From Bog-473 sp963824195 (GTDB lineage: Bacteria > Actinomycetota > Acidimicrobiia > Acidimicrobiales > RAAP-2), in contig CAWGOJ010000018.1 of the NCBI GenBank assembly GCA_963824195.1, positions 1 through 64,000 of the forward strand: a DNA stretch of 64,000 nucleotides, given 5' to 3'. This document shows positions 8,482-16,528 of this stretch, in pieces. Positions within the stretch are counted from its first letter, which is position 1, and each line of letters begins with the position of its first letter. Below the pieces are notes generated by a model. It saw only the letters and a list, made by a program, of their open reading frames with translations, ran no database searches and was not told the DNA's origin. The translations under genes were made by a program, and so were the position numbers.

Positions 8482-9716
8482 CTAGTCCAGCTCGAACGAG
8501 GACCCCAGCACCGACCCCATGAGGTCGGCAGCGGCCCGGTCCCGCTCGGGCAAGGCGTGGGCATAGCGGTCCAGCGTCATCGTCGCCCTGGCGTGCCCGT
8601 GGCGCTCGGCGACGGTCCTGATGTCCACTCCCCCGGCGATCAGCGTCGTGACAGAGAAGTGGCGGAGGTCGTGGAACCGATAGGGCCACCGATCCTTCGG
8701 GTGAAGGTCGTCCCTGGTGGCTTCGGCTGCTTCTTGCGTAGGCGCTTGAGCGCCGGCTCCTCCATTTTCTCGCAGAGCGCCTTGAATCGGTGGGTGAAGG
8801 TGTCGGGGCTGGCCGGAACGGCTGCCGTTTGCGTTGTAGCTGAGCACGTAGGGGTCTTCCATCAGCGGCGATTCGGCCCGCTCGGCGAGGTCGTACATGT
8901 AGCCCCAACGCTGCCACAGCACCTCGACGCAGATGGGATCGAGGGCGATCTGGCGGCTGGCGTGCGTCTTGGTCGGTCCCGTGTGCTGCTCCCCTCCGCC
9001 ACCGTCAGCGAGCGGGAGATTCGCAGCCTCCCGGCCTTCAGGTCGACGTCGGACCACTGCAGGGCACACAGCTCGCCCCGCCTGGCCCCGGTGAGCGCCG
9101 CCAGCGCCACGGCCGTGGCCAGTCACCGGGTCCTCGGCCTCCGCCACCTTGAGCAGCTTGGTGAGCCGCTCGGCCGTCGGCACCAGCATCTCCTTGCGCT
9201 TCGGCGTGGGCGGCGTGGCCCGTGCCGTTGGCGCGCTCGGTCTATCCACCCCCACTTGACGGCCTGGCGGCACGCCGCGATGAGAATGGAGTGGTACTTG
9301 TGGACGGTGGCGGGCGACAAGCCCTCGGACAGCCATTCCTTGTACGCCTGATCCAATGTCTCGGGGTCGAGCTTGCTGAGCTTGATGTCGCCGAGCTTGG
9401 GTCGGATCCGCGCCTCGATCTTGCGGCGGTTCTCGTATGCCGTCCGCGGGCGCTGGCGGTCTCCCTCGGTGACCTCGAGCCAGCGGTCGAGCAGTTGGCC
9501 CACGGTCGCCGTCGTGCCGGTGAACTTGCCGCCCTCGACTTCGTTCACCAGCCGCGCGAGTTCCTTGCCTGCGGCCGTCTTTGTGCCCTTGAACGTGCGC
9601 GACACCTGGCGCGGTTTGCCGGTGACCGGATCAGGACCCGCAAACGCGCGCAGTTGCCAGTGTCCGGGGCTCCGTTCGCGCATTGTTCCGGGTCTGGTGT
9701 TCCTGCTGGTGACCAT
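8482..9716 (-). pseudogene. int: Tyrosine recombinase (phage-type integrase), multiply frameshifted
   Basis: The N-terminal arm and core-binding domains are intact from ATG 9716: GHWQLRAFAGPDPVTGKPRQ, VGQLLDRWLEVTEGDR, SPATVHKYHSILIAACRQAV. The catalytic domain is spread over three frames: LTGARRGELCALQWSDVDL (first catalytic Arg) in one, then PTKTHASRQIALDPICVEVL, then YRFHDLRHFSVTTLIAGG (HxxR) and GHARATMTLDRYAH (catalytic Tyr) back in another, with a third frame in between near 8700-8830. At least four shifts are needed, so no active enzyme is expected unless the sequence is poor. Its position 76 bp from the tRNA-Val 3' end is typical of a tRNA-integrated element. Confidence 0.8.
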
Positions 9717-9792
9717 GCCAACAGGCTACCAAACCGTAGGACATTCTTAGGACCCCCTGTCTGGGCCTAGACCCTTAAAGCTGGGTCTGACC

Positions 9793-9869
9793 TGGTGGGC
9801 GCTGCGGGACTCGAACCCACGACCTCAGCCGTGTGAAGGCTGCGCTCTAACCAGCTGAGCTAAGCGCCC
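9793..9869 (-). tRNA. tRNA-Val (anticodon CAC)
   Basis: On the minus strand the gene folds with a 7-bp acceptor stem GGGCGCT/AGCGCCC, D-arm stem GCTC/GAGC, anticodon stem CAGCC/GGCTG around loop TTCACAC (anticodon CAC, codon GTG), and T-arm GTGGG TTCGAGT CCCGC. Discriminator A and a genomically encoded CCA follow at 9796-9793. It is the likely attachment site for the element to its left: the broken integrase starts 76 bp beyond its 3' end. I found no second copy of the tRNA 3' end between 1 and 9700 by eye. Confidence 0.95.
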
Positions 9870-9973
9870 TTTTGGGATTTGCCGGAGCCCAACCGTAGCC
9901 TGCGTCACGTCGCCCACCTGCGGCGGTTGGGCGATTTGGGGGGTCCTAGTGGCACCGATACCCTGAGTTCGCC

Positions 9974-10672
9974 ATGATGTCCCCCGCCGGCAACGGCAGC
10001 AACAGCCCCCAGACCTGGAGTTCGCGGCTCCTGGGTGCGTTTACCGCACCCCGGGGAGGTACTGGCGGATCCAACGAGACCCCCAATACCGGTGAGATCC
10101 TGCCCGCCGAGGAGCGCAAGGCGGCCATGTCGGGCCTCGATCCGATGGAGACCAAGTGGAGCCTGGGGGCGTTCGTGCTGGCGACCGTTGCCGGCATTGC
10201 CATTCCCGCCTACATCATCGCCGAGAACAAGGTCACCAAGAGGGGCAAGGACACCATCGCCGTCGCCCCCGACGCCAAGTTGCTGGGCGGGGTGCTCCTG
10301 TTGCTGTGCGTCATCGGGTTCCTGGCGTTGTGGAAGCGGAAGCGCACCCTCGTCGCCTTTGACCTCTTCCTGCTGGGATTCGGCTTCACGCTCTTCGTCG
10401 GGCTGGTCGGGTTCGTCTTCATCCTCCTCGGCGGTTGGCTCATGCTGCGGGCCTGGCGCCTCAACAAGTACGGCACCACCGACTCCAAGGCGATCGCGAG
10501 TCAGGTGCGGGACCGTCCCCGCGGACGAGATCGAAAAGAGGCCGCCAAGACAGCCGGGAAGGCAACCGGGAAGACACCCGCGAAGTCGGGTGCTCCCAAG
10601 CCGCCGACCGCCAACAAGCGCTACACGCCCAAGTCGGCACCCCGGAAGAAGATCCCCAAGCCCACCGAATAG
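9974..10672 (+). CDS. Membrane protein with basic C-terminal tail
   Basis: The 232-residue frame has an N-terminal polar part, hydrophobic segments at about residues 62-83, 102-120 and a long one at 126-158, then a tail very rich in Lys, Arg, Ala and Pro (for example KEAAKTAGKATGKTPAKSG) that would face nucleic acid or ribosomes. No known family is recognised. The start is uncertain: ATG 9974 lacks a clear ribosome site, and ATG 10127 (MSGLDPMETKW) sits 12-13 bp after GAGGAG. It is the first intact gene right of the tRNA, converging on the tetR-like gene. Confidence 0.6.
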   Translation: MMSPAGNGSNSPQTWSSRLLGAFTAPRGGTGGSNETPNTGEILPAEERKAAMSGLDPMETKWSLGAFVLATVAGIAIPAYIIAENKVTKRGKDTIAVAPDAKLLGGVLLLLCVIGFLALWKRKRTLVAFDLFLLGFGFTLFVGLVGFVFILLGGWLMLRAWRLNKYGTTDSKAIASQVRDRPRGRDRKEAAKTAGKATGKTPAKSGAPKPPTANKRYTPKSAPRKKIPKPTE

Positions 10673-10693
10673 TTCCGTCTGGACGAGAGGCGG

Positions 10694-11296
10694 TCAGCCG
10701 GCCGGCTCGACCAGGAGCGCGGAGCGCAGCAGCTGGAGCACGTCCGCCCGGCGGCGCACGAGCGAGCGGGCCGTCGGCTCCTCCCCCAGTGCCCGCAGCA
10801 CCTCCACCTCGGTGACCATGCCGATCACCGTGGAGTAGATGGCCAGCAGCAACAGGCCCGGATCGTGCCGGCGCATCGTGCCCGCGTCCATCTCGGCCTC
10901 CAGGAACGAGGTGGCCCGCTCCACGAGCGGCCCGAGCGCGAGCGTCATCTGCGTCGCCGCCGGTGGCCCGAGCCGGCCCACCTCGCGCAGCAGCCCCAGC
11001 AGCTCGGGCTGGCGGGCGGCAAGCCGGAACACCGAGCGCACCACCGCCTCCACTCGGGCCCACCCCTCCCCGGCGCCCCGGAGCGCCGTCTCGAGCGCCT
11101 CGGAGAGGTCACGGGCGCTCCGCGCGATCACCGCCTCCAAGAGGGCGTCCTTGGAGGGGAACCAGTAGAGGATCGACTGCTTCGTGAGATCCAAGCTCTT
11201 GGCCGTCGCGTCGAGCGAGGTTGCCTCATAACCCCTGGTGGCGAACGAAGCGAGCGCGGCATCGAGGATGCGGTCGCTGGTCGCGGGGGTCGGCAC
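10694..11296 (-). CDS. TetR-family transcriptional regulator
   Basis: The 200-residue product has a typical TetR N-terminus: RILDAALASFATRGYEATSLDAT and recognition-helix region SLDLTKQSILYWFPSKDALL, followed by a variable helical ligand domain. It is divergent from the acyl-CoA reductase operon, 46 bp between the two GTG starts. A perfect palindrome at 11298-11309 begins one base upstream of its own start and touches the operon's -35 box, so it likely represses both itself and the operon. Fatty acyl-CoA or a product is a plausible ligand given the target genes (inference). Confidence 0.85.
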   Translation of the reverse strand: MPTPATSDRILDAALASFATRGYEATSLDATAKSLDLTKQSILYWFPSKDALLEAVIARSARDLSEALETALRGAGEGWARVEAVVRSVFRLAARQPELLGLLREVGRLGPPAATQMTLALGPLVERATSFLEAEMDAGTMRRHDPGLLLLAIYSTVIGMVTEVEVLRALGEEPTARSLVRRRADVLQLLRSALLVEPAG

Positions 11297-11297
11297 T

Positions 11298-11309
11298 TAC
11301 CAAATGGTA
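11298..11309. promoter_or_regulatory. Palindromic operator candidate
   Basis: TACCA-AA-TGGTA is a 12-bp inverted repeat in the only short gap between a TetR gene and its divergent operon. It overlaps the first two bases of the proposed -35 hexamer at 11308. Position and symmetry support a TetR operator; binding is untested. Confidence 0.6.
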
Positions 11310-11336
11310 GACAGATTCGGGCTCCGGTGCTAGAAA
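11308..11336 (+). promoter_or_regulatory. Promoter of the acyl-CoA reductase operon, probably leaderless
   Basis: TAGACA (11308-11313) and TAGAAA (11331-11336) resemble sigma-70 -35 and -10 boxes and are separated by exactly 17 bp. The expected transcription start, 6-8 bases after the -10, falls at or next to the GTG start codon at 11343, and no ribosome binding site precedes that codon. Leaderless mRNA is common in actinobacteria. Confidence 0.5.
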
Positions 11337-11342
11337 ATCCCG

Positions 11343-13688
11343 GTGCCGATCGAGCGGGACCTCCGCGGCAAGCGGTTCTTCATCACGGGCGCCACGGGCT
11401 TCCTGGGCACCGCCCTGGTCGAGCGGATCCTGCGCTGCGTCCCCGAGGCCGAGATCACCGCCCTGGTGCGGCCGGGGCGCCGGGCCGACGCCTCGGCACG
11501 GCTGGCCCGTGAGGTGATCAAGAACGACTGCTTCGACCGTCTGCGCTCCGAGTTGGGCAAGGGCTTCGCCGGTGAGGTGGCCCGACGGGTGAAGGCCGTC
11601 GCCGGGGACGTGGGCCGCGACGGGCTCGGGCTCGACGACGAGGGTCGCGAGGCCCTGGCCGGCGCGGGGGTCGTCATCCACTCGGCCGCCACGGTGTCCT
11701 TCGACGCCCCGCTCACCCAGGCGGTCGAGATCAATCTCTTGGGCCCATCACGCGTGGCCGCCGCGATCGCCGAGGTCGGCTCGGAGGCACACCTGCTCAC
11801 GGTCTCGACCGCGTACGTGGCCAGCACGCACCAGGGCGAGGCCAAAGAGGAGCTCCTGACCGAGAACCGGTTCACCCTCGACGTTCCCTGGGAGGACGAG
11901 GTGGCGTCGGCACGGCGGCTCCGCGCTGACCTGCAGGCCGAGTCGCGCAAGCCAGAGCGGCTGCGCGGATTCACCAAGAGGGCGCGCACGGAAATCGGGG
12001 CAGCCGGTGATCACCTGATAGCGGCGCGGGCCGAGAAGGTGCGCGAGGAATGGGTCAGCGACGAGCTGGTGGAGGCGGGCACGGCACGCGCACTGTCGCT
12101 GGGATGGCCGGACGCCTACCCCTTCACCAAGGCGTTAGGCGAGCGGGCGCTCGTCGAGCAGTGGGAGGGCCGGGTTCCGATCACCTTCGTGCGCCCGTCG
12201 ATCATCGAGTCCGCCGTCGCAGAGCCGCGTCCGGGCTGGATCCGCGGCTTCCGCATGGCGGAGCCGATCATCGTCTCCTACGCGCGTGGCCTGCTGCGCG
12301 AGTTCCCCGGTGTGCCCGAGGGCATCGTCGACGTCATCCCCGTCGACCTGGTCGTGGCGGCCATCCTGGCCGTGGCGGCGCGCGGACCCGAGGCGGGACG
12401 GCCGAAGGTGTACCACGTCGCCTCGGGCGTACGGAACCCGCTGCGCTACGGGCGCCTGGTCGAGCTCTCGACCGACTTCTTCCAGCGGAACCCGCTCTAC
12501 GACGACCGTGGTCAGCCGATCAACGTGCCGGAATGGTCCTTCCCCGGCCGGGGGAGGGTGCAGCGGCAGCTCCGGCGGGCCGACGCCGTCATGACGTTCG
12601 CGGAGAAGCTGCTCACTGCCTTGCCGATCCGGGGGAAGCAGGCGCAGCTGGCCGCCCGGATCGAGGACCGTCACGCACTCGCCAAGCGCGCCCTGGGCTA
12701 CGTCGAGCTGTACGGCGCGTACACCGAGACCGATGCGCGCTACCGGGTCGACAATCTCATGGAGCTCTGGGAGGCGTGCGACGGCGAGGACCACGAGCGA
12801 TTCGAATTCGATCCAGGTTCCATCGACTGGGACCGGTATGTGCACGAGATCCACCTGCCGTCGGTGCTCGAGCACACGCGGGTGCGCACGAAGCCCGGGA
12901 AGTCAGTGGTGGACAAGCGGCCGGACCGGCAGCGCAAGGCGATCCTGTCGCCGGACCGGCATCTCGCGGTGTTCGACCTCGAGCACACCCTCATGTCCTC
13001 CAACGTCGTCGACACCTACGCCTGGCTGGCCAGCCGCCACCTGTCACCGTCACGGCGGGCGCGCTTCGTCGCCGATCTGGCACGCCAGGGACCATCCCTC
13101 CTCGCGCTGGACCGGCGGGACCGCGGCGACTTCTTGCGCGCGTTCTACCGGCGCTTCGAGGACGCACCCATCGAACAGCTGCGGGCGGACTCGTGGGAGC
13201 TGTTCCACCGCCAGTTGCTCACGCGGTCGTTCCCCGACGGGTTCGCACGGGTGCGGGCGCACCGGGCCCTGGGGCACCGGACGCTGCTGATCACCGGGGC
13301 GCTGGACTTCATCATCGAGCCGATCCGACCGCTGTTCGACGACATCGTCTGCGCGGAAATGGAGACGCGCGACGGGCGGCTCACCGGGCACCTGACGACG
13401 CTGCCGCCGATCGGCGAGGCGAGGGCGTTGTTGCTGGCCGACTACGCCGAGGCGCACTCGCGGTCGCTGGAGGAGTCGGTCGCCTACGCCGATTCGGCGA
13501 GCGACCTGGCGATGCTCGAGGCGGTCGGCTTCCCGGTGGCCGTCAACCCCGAGTCCCGGCTCTCGGCCATCGCCCGGCGCAGGGGTTGGCACGTGGAGCA
13601 CTGGGCCAAGGCGCAGGGCGGGTCTCACCGGCCGCTGCCGCTGGGCCCCTTCGACGTCAAGTCGCCGAAGGCAGTGATGGGCCGGTGA
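11343..13688 (+). CDS. Fatty acyl-CoA reductase fused to a HAD-family domain
   Basis: A 781-residue two-domain protein. Residues 1-500 are an extended SDR of the male-sterility/FAR type: Rossmann motif GATGFLG at 16-22, STAYV region, catalytic Tyr259 and Lys263 in YPFTK. Such enzymes reduce long-chain acyl-CoA with NADPH to aldehyde or alcohol. Residues 535-770 are a HAD subfamily IB fold: nucleophile Asp545 in FDLEHTL, then LLITGALDF and YADSASDLAMLEAVG. The second motif I Asp, normally the acid/base, is Glu547, so phosphatase activity is doubtful or altered. The start is a GTG without ribosome site. The stop overlaps the next start by 4 bp (GTGA), so this leads a coupled operon. Confidence 0.85.
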   Translation: MPIERDLRGKRFFITGATGFLGTALVERILRCVPEAEITALVRPGRRADASARLAREVIKNDCFDRLRSELGKGFAGEVARRVKAVAGDVGRDGLGLDDEGREALAGAGVVIHSAATVSFDAPLTQAVEINLLGPSRVAAAIAEVGSEAHLLTVSTAYVASTHQGEAKEELLTENRFTLDVPWEDEVASARRLRADLQAESRKPERLRGFTKRARTEIGAAGDHLIAARAEKVREEWVSDELVEAGTARALSLGWPDAYPFTKALGERALVEQWEGRVPITFVRPSIIESAVAEPRPGWIRGFRMAEPIIVSYARGLLREFPGVPEGIVDVIPVDLVVAAILAVAARGPEAGRPKVYHVASGVRNPLRYGRLVELSTDFFQRNPLYDDRGQPINVPEWSFPGRGRVQRQLRRADAVMTFAEKLLTALPIRGKQAQLAARIEDRHALAKRALGYVELYGAYTETDARYRVDNLMELWEACDGEDHERFEFDPGSIDWDRYVHEIHLPSVLEHTRVRTKPGKSVVDKRPDRQRKAILSPDRHLAVFDLEHTLMSSNVVDTYAWLASRHLSPSRRARFVADLARQGPSLLALDRRDRGDFLRAFYRRFEDAPIEQLRADSWELFHRQLLTRSFPDGFARVRAHRALGHRTLLITGALDFIIEPIRPLFDDIVCAEMETRDGRLTGHLTTLPPIGEARALLLADYAEAHSRSLEESVAYADSASDLAMLEAVGFPVAVNPESRLSAIARRRGWHVEHWAKAQGGSHRPLPLGPFDVKSPKAVMGR

Positions 13689-14939
13689 GCACCCTGCTGT
13701 TCGAGCGGTCGCTGCCGCGCTTTGCCGCGGCGCGGGTGGTGTCCACCCTGGGCTCGGGACGCGGCGCAGGGGTGGGGCCGTTGCGGCTGGTCGAGCGCGA
13801 CGCACCGGCCGTGCCAGCCGAGGGGTGGGTGCACGTCGATCCCGTGCTGTCGGGCATCTGCGGTTCCGACCTCGCCACCCTGGACGGCCGCAGTTCGCGC
13901 TACTTCGAGGACATCGTGTCGTTCCCCTTCGTGCCGGGCCACGAGGTCGTCGGCACGGTCGCCGAGGACGCCGTCGGCGCGGACGGCGCAGTGCTGGCCG
14001 CGGGGAGCCGGGTCGTGCTGCAGCCGGTGCTCGGATGCACAGCACGCGGGATCGAGCCGCCCTGCCCCGCCTGCGGGGCCGGGAACGTCGGGAACTGCGG
14101 GAATCTCGCCTTCGGCCACATCCGGCCCGGCCTGCAGACAGGGTTCTGCGCCGACACGGGTGGCGGCTGGTCGACGTCGGGGCTCGTCGCCCACTCCAGC
14201 CAGCTCTACGCGGTGCCCGAGGGCCTGAGCGACATGGACGCCGTGACCGTCGAACCGGTGGCCTGCGCGGTGCACGCCGTGCTCGGCGCACCGATCGCCG
14301 AAGGTGACGTCGTGGCGGTGGTCGGTGCAGGGACGCTCGGCCTGCTGGTGACGGGAGCGCTCAGCCACCTGGCGTCGATCGGGCGCTGCCCAGTGCCGTC
14401 GGTGGTCCTGGTCGGGGCACGCTACGCCCACCAGCAACGCCTGGCGCGCGAGCTCGGCTGCACCGAGGCGCTGCCCCCCGATCAGCTGGCGCGGGCGGTG
14501 CGCCGGCACTCGCGGTCGCTGTCCTACGGCGGTGCTTCCGGGCGTGACCGCGACGCTCTCGGGGGGCGCCGACGTGGTGCTCGACTGCGTGGGCAGCCCC
14601 GAGTCGATCGCCCAGTCGTTGGCCATGGTGCGCCCGCGCGGGACGGTGACGCTGGTCGGCATGCCGGGCAAGGTGACGGTGGACCTGGCGCCGCTGTGGC
14701 ACCGCGAGGTGCGTCTGGCCGGGGCGTACGCCTACGGGACGGAGCGAGGTGCCGGCATGGACGACCGCGTGTCCACGTTCGCACTGGCCTTCGACGTCGT
14801 CGCCGCCCAGCGCACGGGCCGGCTGGTGTCGGCCACCTATCCCCTCACCCGTTTCGAGGACGCGGTGGCCCACGCGGGCGCCGCCGGACGGCGCGGAGCC
14901 GTGAAGATCGCATTCGACGTACGGAAAGGACCTGCCTGA
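13685..14939 (+). CDS. Zinc-dependent alcohol dehydrogenase (one frame shift)
   Basis: MDR-family zinc dehydrogenase resembling threonine/sorbitol dehydrogenases. Catalytic-zinc region GICGSDLATLDG, GHEVVGTV, a structural-zinc Cys cluster around CTARG...CPACGAGN, Glu in VEPVACAVHAV and the NAD motif VGAGTLGLL are all present. After LARAVRRHSRSL (about 14500-14535) one extra base moves the reading; the rest continues LSGGADVVLDCVG ... VRPRGTVTLVGMPG to TGA 14937-14939. The join looks like a single-base indel in an otherwise conserved gene, so sequence error and a recent mutation are both possible. It overlaps the genes on both sides; substrate unknown, perhaps oxidising an alcohol made by this pathway. 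Confidence 0.75.
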
Positions 14940-16528
14940 TGAGCCGCCGACCCGGCTTCGTCCTCGAAGTGGACAAGTCGACCCCACCGACTCTGTTCTG
15001 GAACGGCGAGGGATTCACGCTCGAGACGCTCCCCGAGGGGAGCCGGGTGATCTACGCACCCGAACCGATGAAGGCGATCGACGACCCCTACCGGGCCATC
15101 CGTCATGCGCTGCTGCACCCCGTCGGCGACCGCGATCCTCTTCCGGCGCTCCTCCGTCCCGGCATGAAGCTCACGATCTGCTTCGACGACGTGTCCCTGC
15201 CACTGCCCCCGATGGAGGCACCCGACATCCGGCAGATGGTCATAGAGACGGTGCTCGACATGGCGGCGGAGGCGGGCGTGGACGACGTCGTCCTCGTGGC
15301 CGCGCTGGCCCTACACCGCCGTATGACCGAGGAGGAGCTGCGTCACGCGCTCGGCAACCGGGTCTACGACGCGTTCGCGCCGCACGGCCTGCTCACCCAG
15401 CACGACGCCGAGGACCCCGACAACCTCATCCACCTGGGCCAGACGGAGCAGGGAGAGGACGTGGAGATCAACAAGCGGGCGGCCACGTCGGACCTCCTCG
15501 TGTACGTCAACATCAACCTCGTCTCCATGGACGGCGGCCACAAGAGCGTCGCGACCGGCTTGGCCAGCTACCGGAGCCTGCGCCACCATCACAATCCGCA
15601 GACCATGCGCCAATCGAAGTCGTTCATGGACCAGCCGTCTTCCGAGCTGCATTCGTCGAATTGGCGCATGGGCCACCTCATCGCCGAGTCGGGCGTCAAG
15701 ATCTTCCAGATTGAGACGACGCTCAACAACGACACGTTCCCGTCGAACTTCCAGTTCCTGCAGAAGCGGGAGTGGGAGTGGTCGCTGCGCGACCGTGCGA
15801 CCTTTGCCGCGTCCTCGACCGCGCTGTCCAAGACGCCGCCCAGGATCGCCCGCCAGATCTTCCAGTCCATCAAGTCCCCCCACGCGCTGACATCGGTGCA
15901 GGCGGGCGAGGTGGAGGCGGTCCACGCCCTGACGACCGCGAACGTGTGGGCCCAGCAGGGCGTCGACGTCGAGGGCCAGACCGACATCCTCACGATGGGG
16001 CTGCCCTACATCTGCCCCTACAACGTCAACTCCATCATGAACCCGATCCTGGTCGCCTGCCTCGGCCTGGGGTACTTCTTCAATATGTACCGGGGGAAGC
16101 CCCTGGTGCGCGAGGGCGGTGTCGTGATCATGCGGCACCCGACCCGACCCGAGTTCCACCCGGGACACCACCCGAGCTACATCGACTTCTACGAGCAGGT
16201 GTTGACCCAGACAATCGATCCCGTGCAGATGCACAAGGAGTTCGAGGAGTCCTTCGCGACCGACCCGTGGTACGTACACCTGTACCGGACGGGTCACGCG
16301 TATCACGGCGTCCACCCGTTCTACATGTGGTACTGGTGCACCCACACGCTGGCGCACGTGGGCCGGGTCATCGTCGTCGGCGGGGACGCCAAGGCCGTGC
16401 GCCGGCTCGGATTCTCCCCGGCCAGCTCGCTCAACGACGCCCTCGAGATCGCCTCCGACGTGGTCGGCCCCTCCCCCACGCTGACCCACATGCACAATCC
16501 GCCGATCTTCATGTCGGACGTGCACTGA
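14939..16528 (+). CDS. LarA-like nickel-pincer racemase family protein (DUF2088)
   Basis: A 529-residue protein with LarA signature spacing. His126 in LHRRMTEEEL corresponds to catalytic His108 of Lactobacillus plantarum LarA; Lys202 in DGGHKSVATG matches the pincer-bearing Lys184; His218, 16 residues later, matches the nickel ligand His200. The position of the second catalytic His (174 in LarA) is Ile192 here, so the chemistry may differ from lactate racemisation. LarA proteins move a hydride on a 2-hydroxy acid using a nickel-pincer nucleotide made by LarB, LarC and LarE, none of which is in this window. It follows the dehydrogenase by TGATG overlap; AAAGGA lies 9 bp before the ATG. Confidence 0.75.
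   Translation: MSRRPGFVLEVDKSTPPTLFWNGEGFTLETLPEGSRVIYAPEPMKAIDDPYRAIRHALLHPVGDRDPLPALLRPGMKLTICFDDVSLPLPPMEAPDIRQMVIETVLDMAAEAGVDDVVLVAALALHRRMTEEELRHALGNRVYDAFAPHGLLTQHDAEDPDNLIHLGQTEQGEDVEINKRAATSDLLVYVNINLVSMDGGHKSVATGLASYRSLRHHHNPQTMRQSKSFMDQPSSELHSSNWRMGHLIAESGVKIFQIETTLNNDTFPSNFQFLQKREWEWSLRDRATFAASSTALSKTPPRIARQIFQSIKSPHALTSVQAGEVEAVHALTTANVWAQQGVDVEGQTDILTMGLPYICPYNVNSIMNPILVACLGLGYFFNMYRGKPLVREGGVVIMRHPTRPEFHPGHHPSYIDFYEQVLTQTIDPVQMHKEFEESFATDPWYVHLYRTGHAYHGVHPFYMWYWCTHTLAHVGRVIVVGGDAKAVRRLGFSPASSLNDALEIASDVVGPSPTLTHMHNPPIFMSDVH

Noticed and set aside
8274..8522. Frame with a CSRCGW motif as a possible zinc protein
   Set aside because: One knuckle only, no ribosome site, and the composition changes abruptly to Pro/Ala-rich.
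1..9700. A second copy of the tRNA-Val 3' end (left attachment site)
   Set aside because: No stretch like GGGCGCTGCGGGACTCGAAC was found by eye; it may lie outside the window.
12050..13684. Long open frame overlapping the acyl-CoA reductase gene
   Set aside because: It is Arg/Gly/Ala-rich without motifs and is the frame of a real gene read out of phase; the true protein there is in the 11343 frame.
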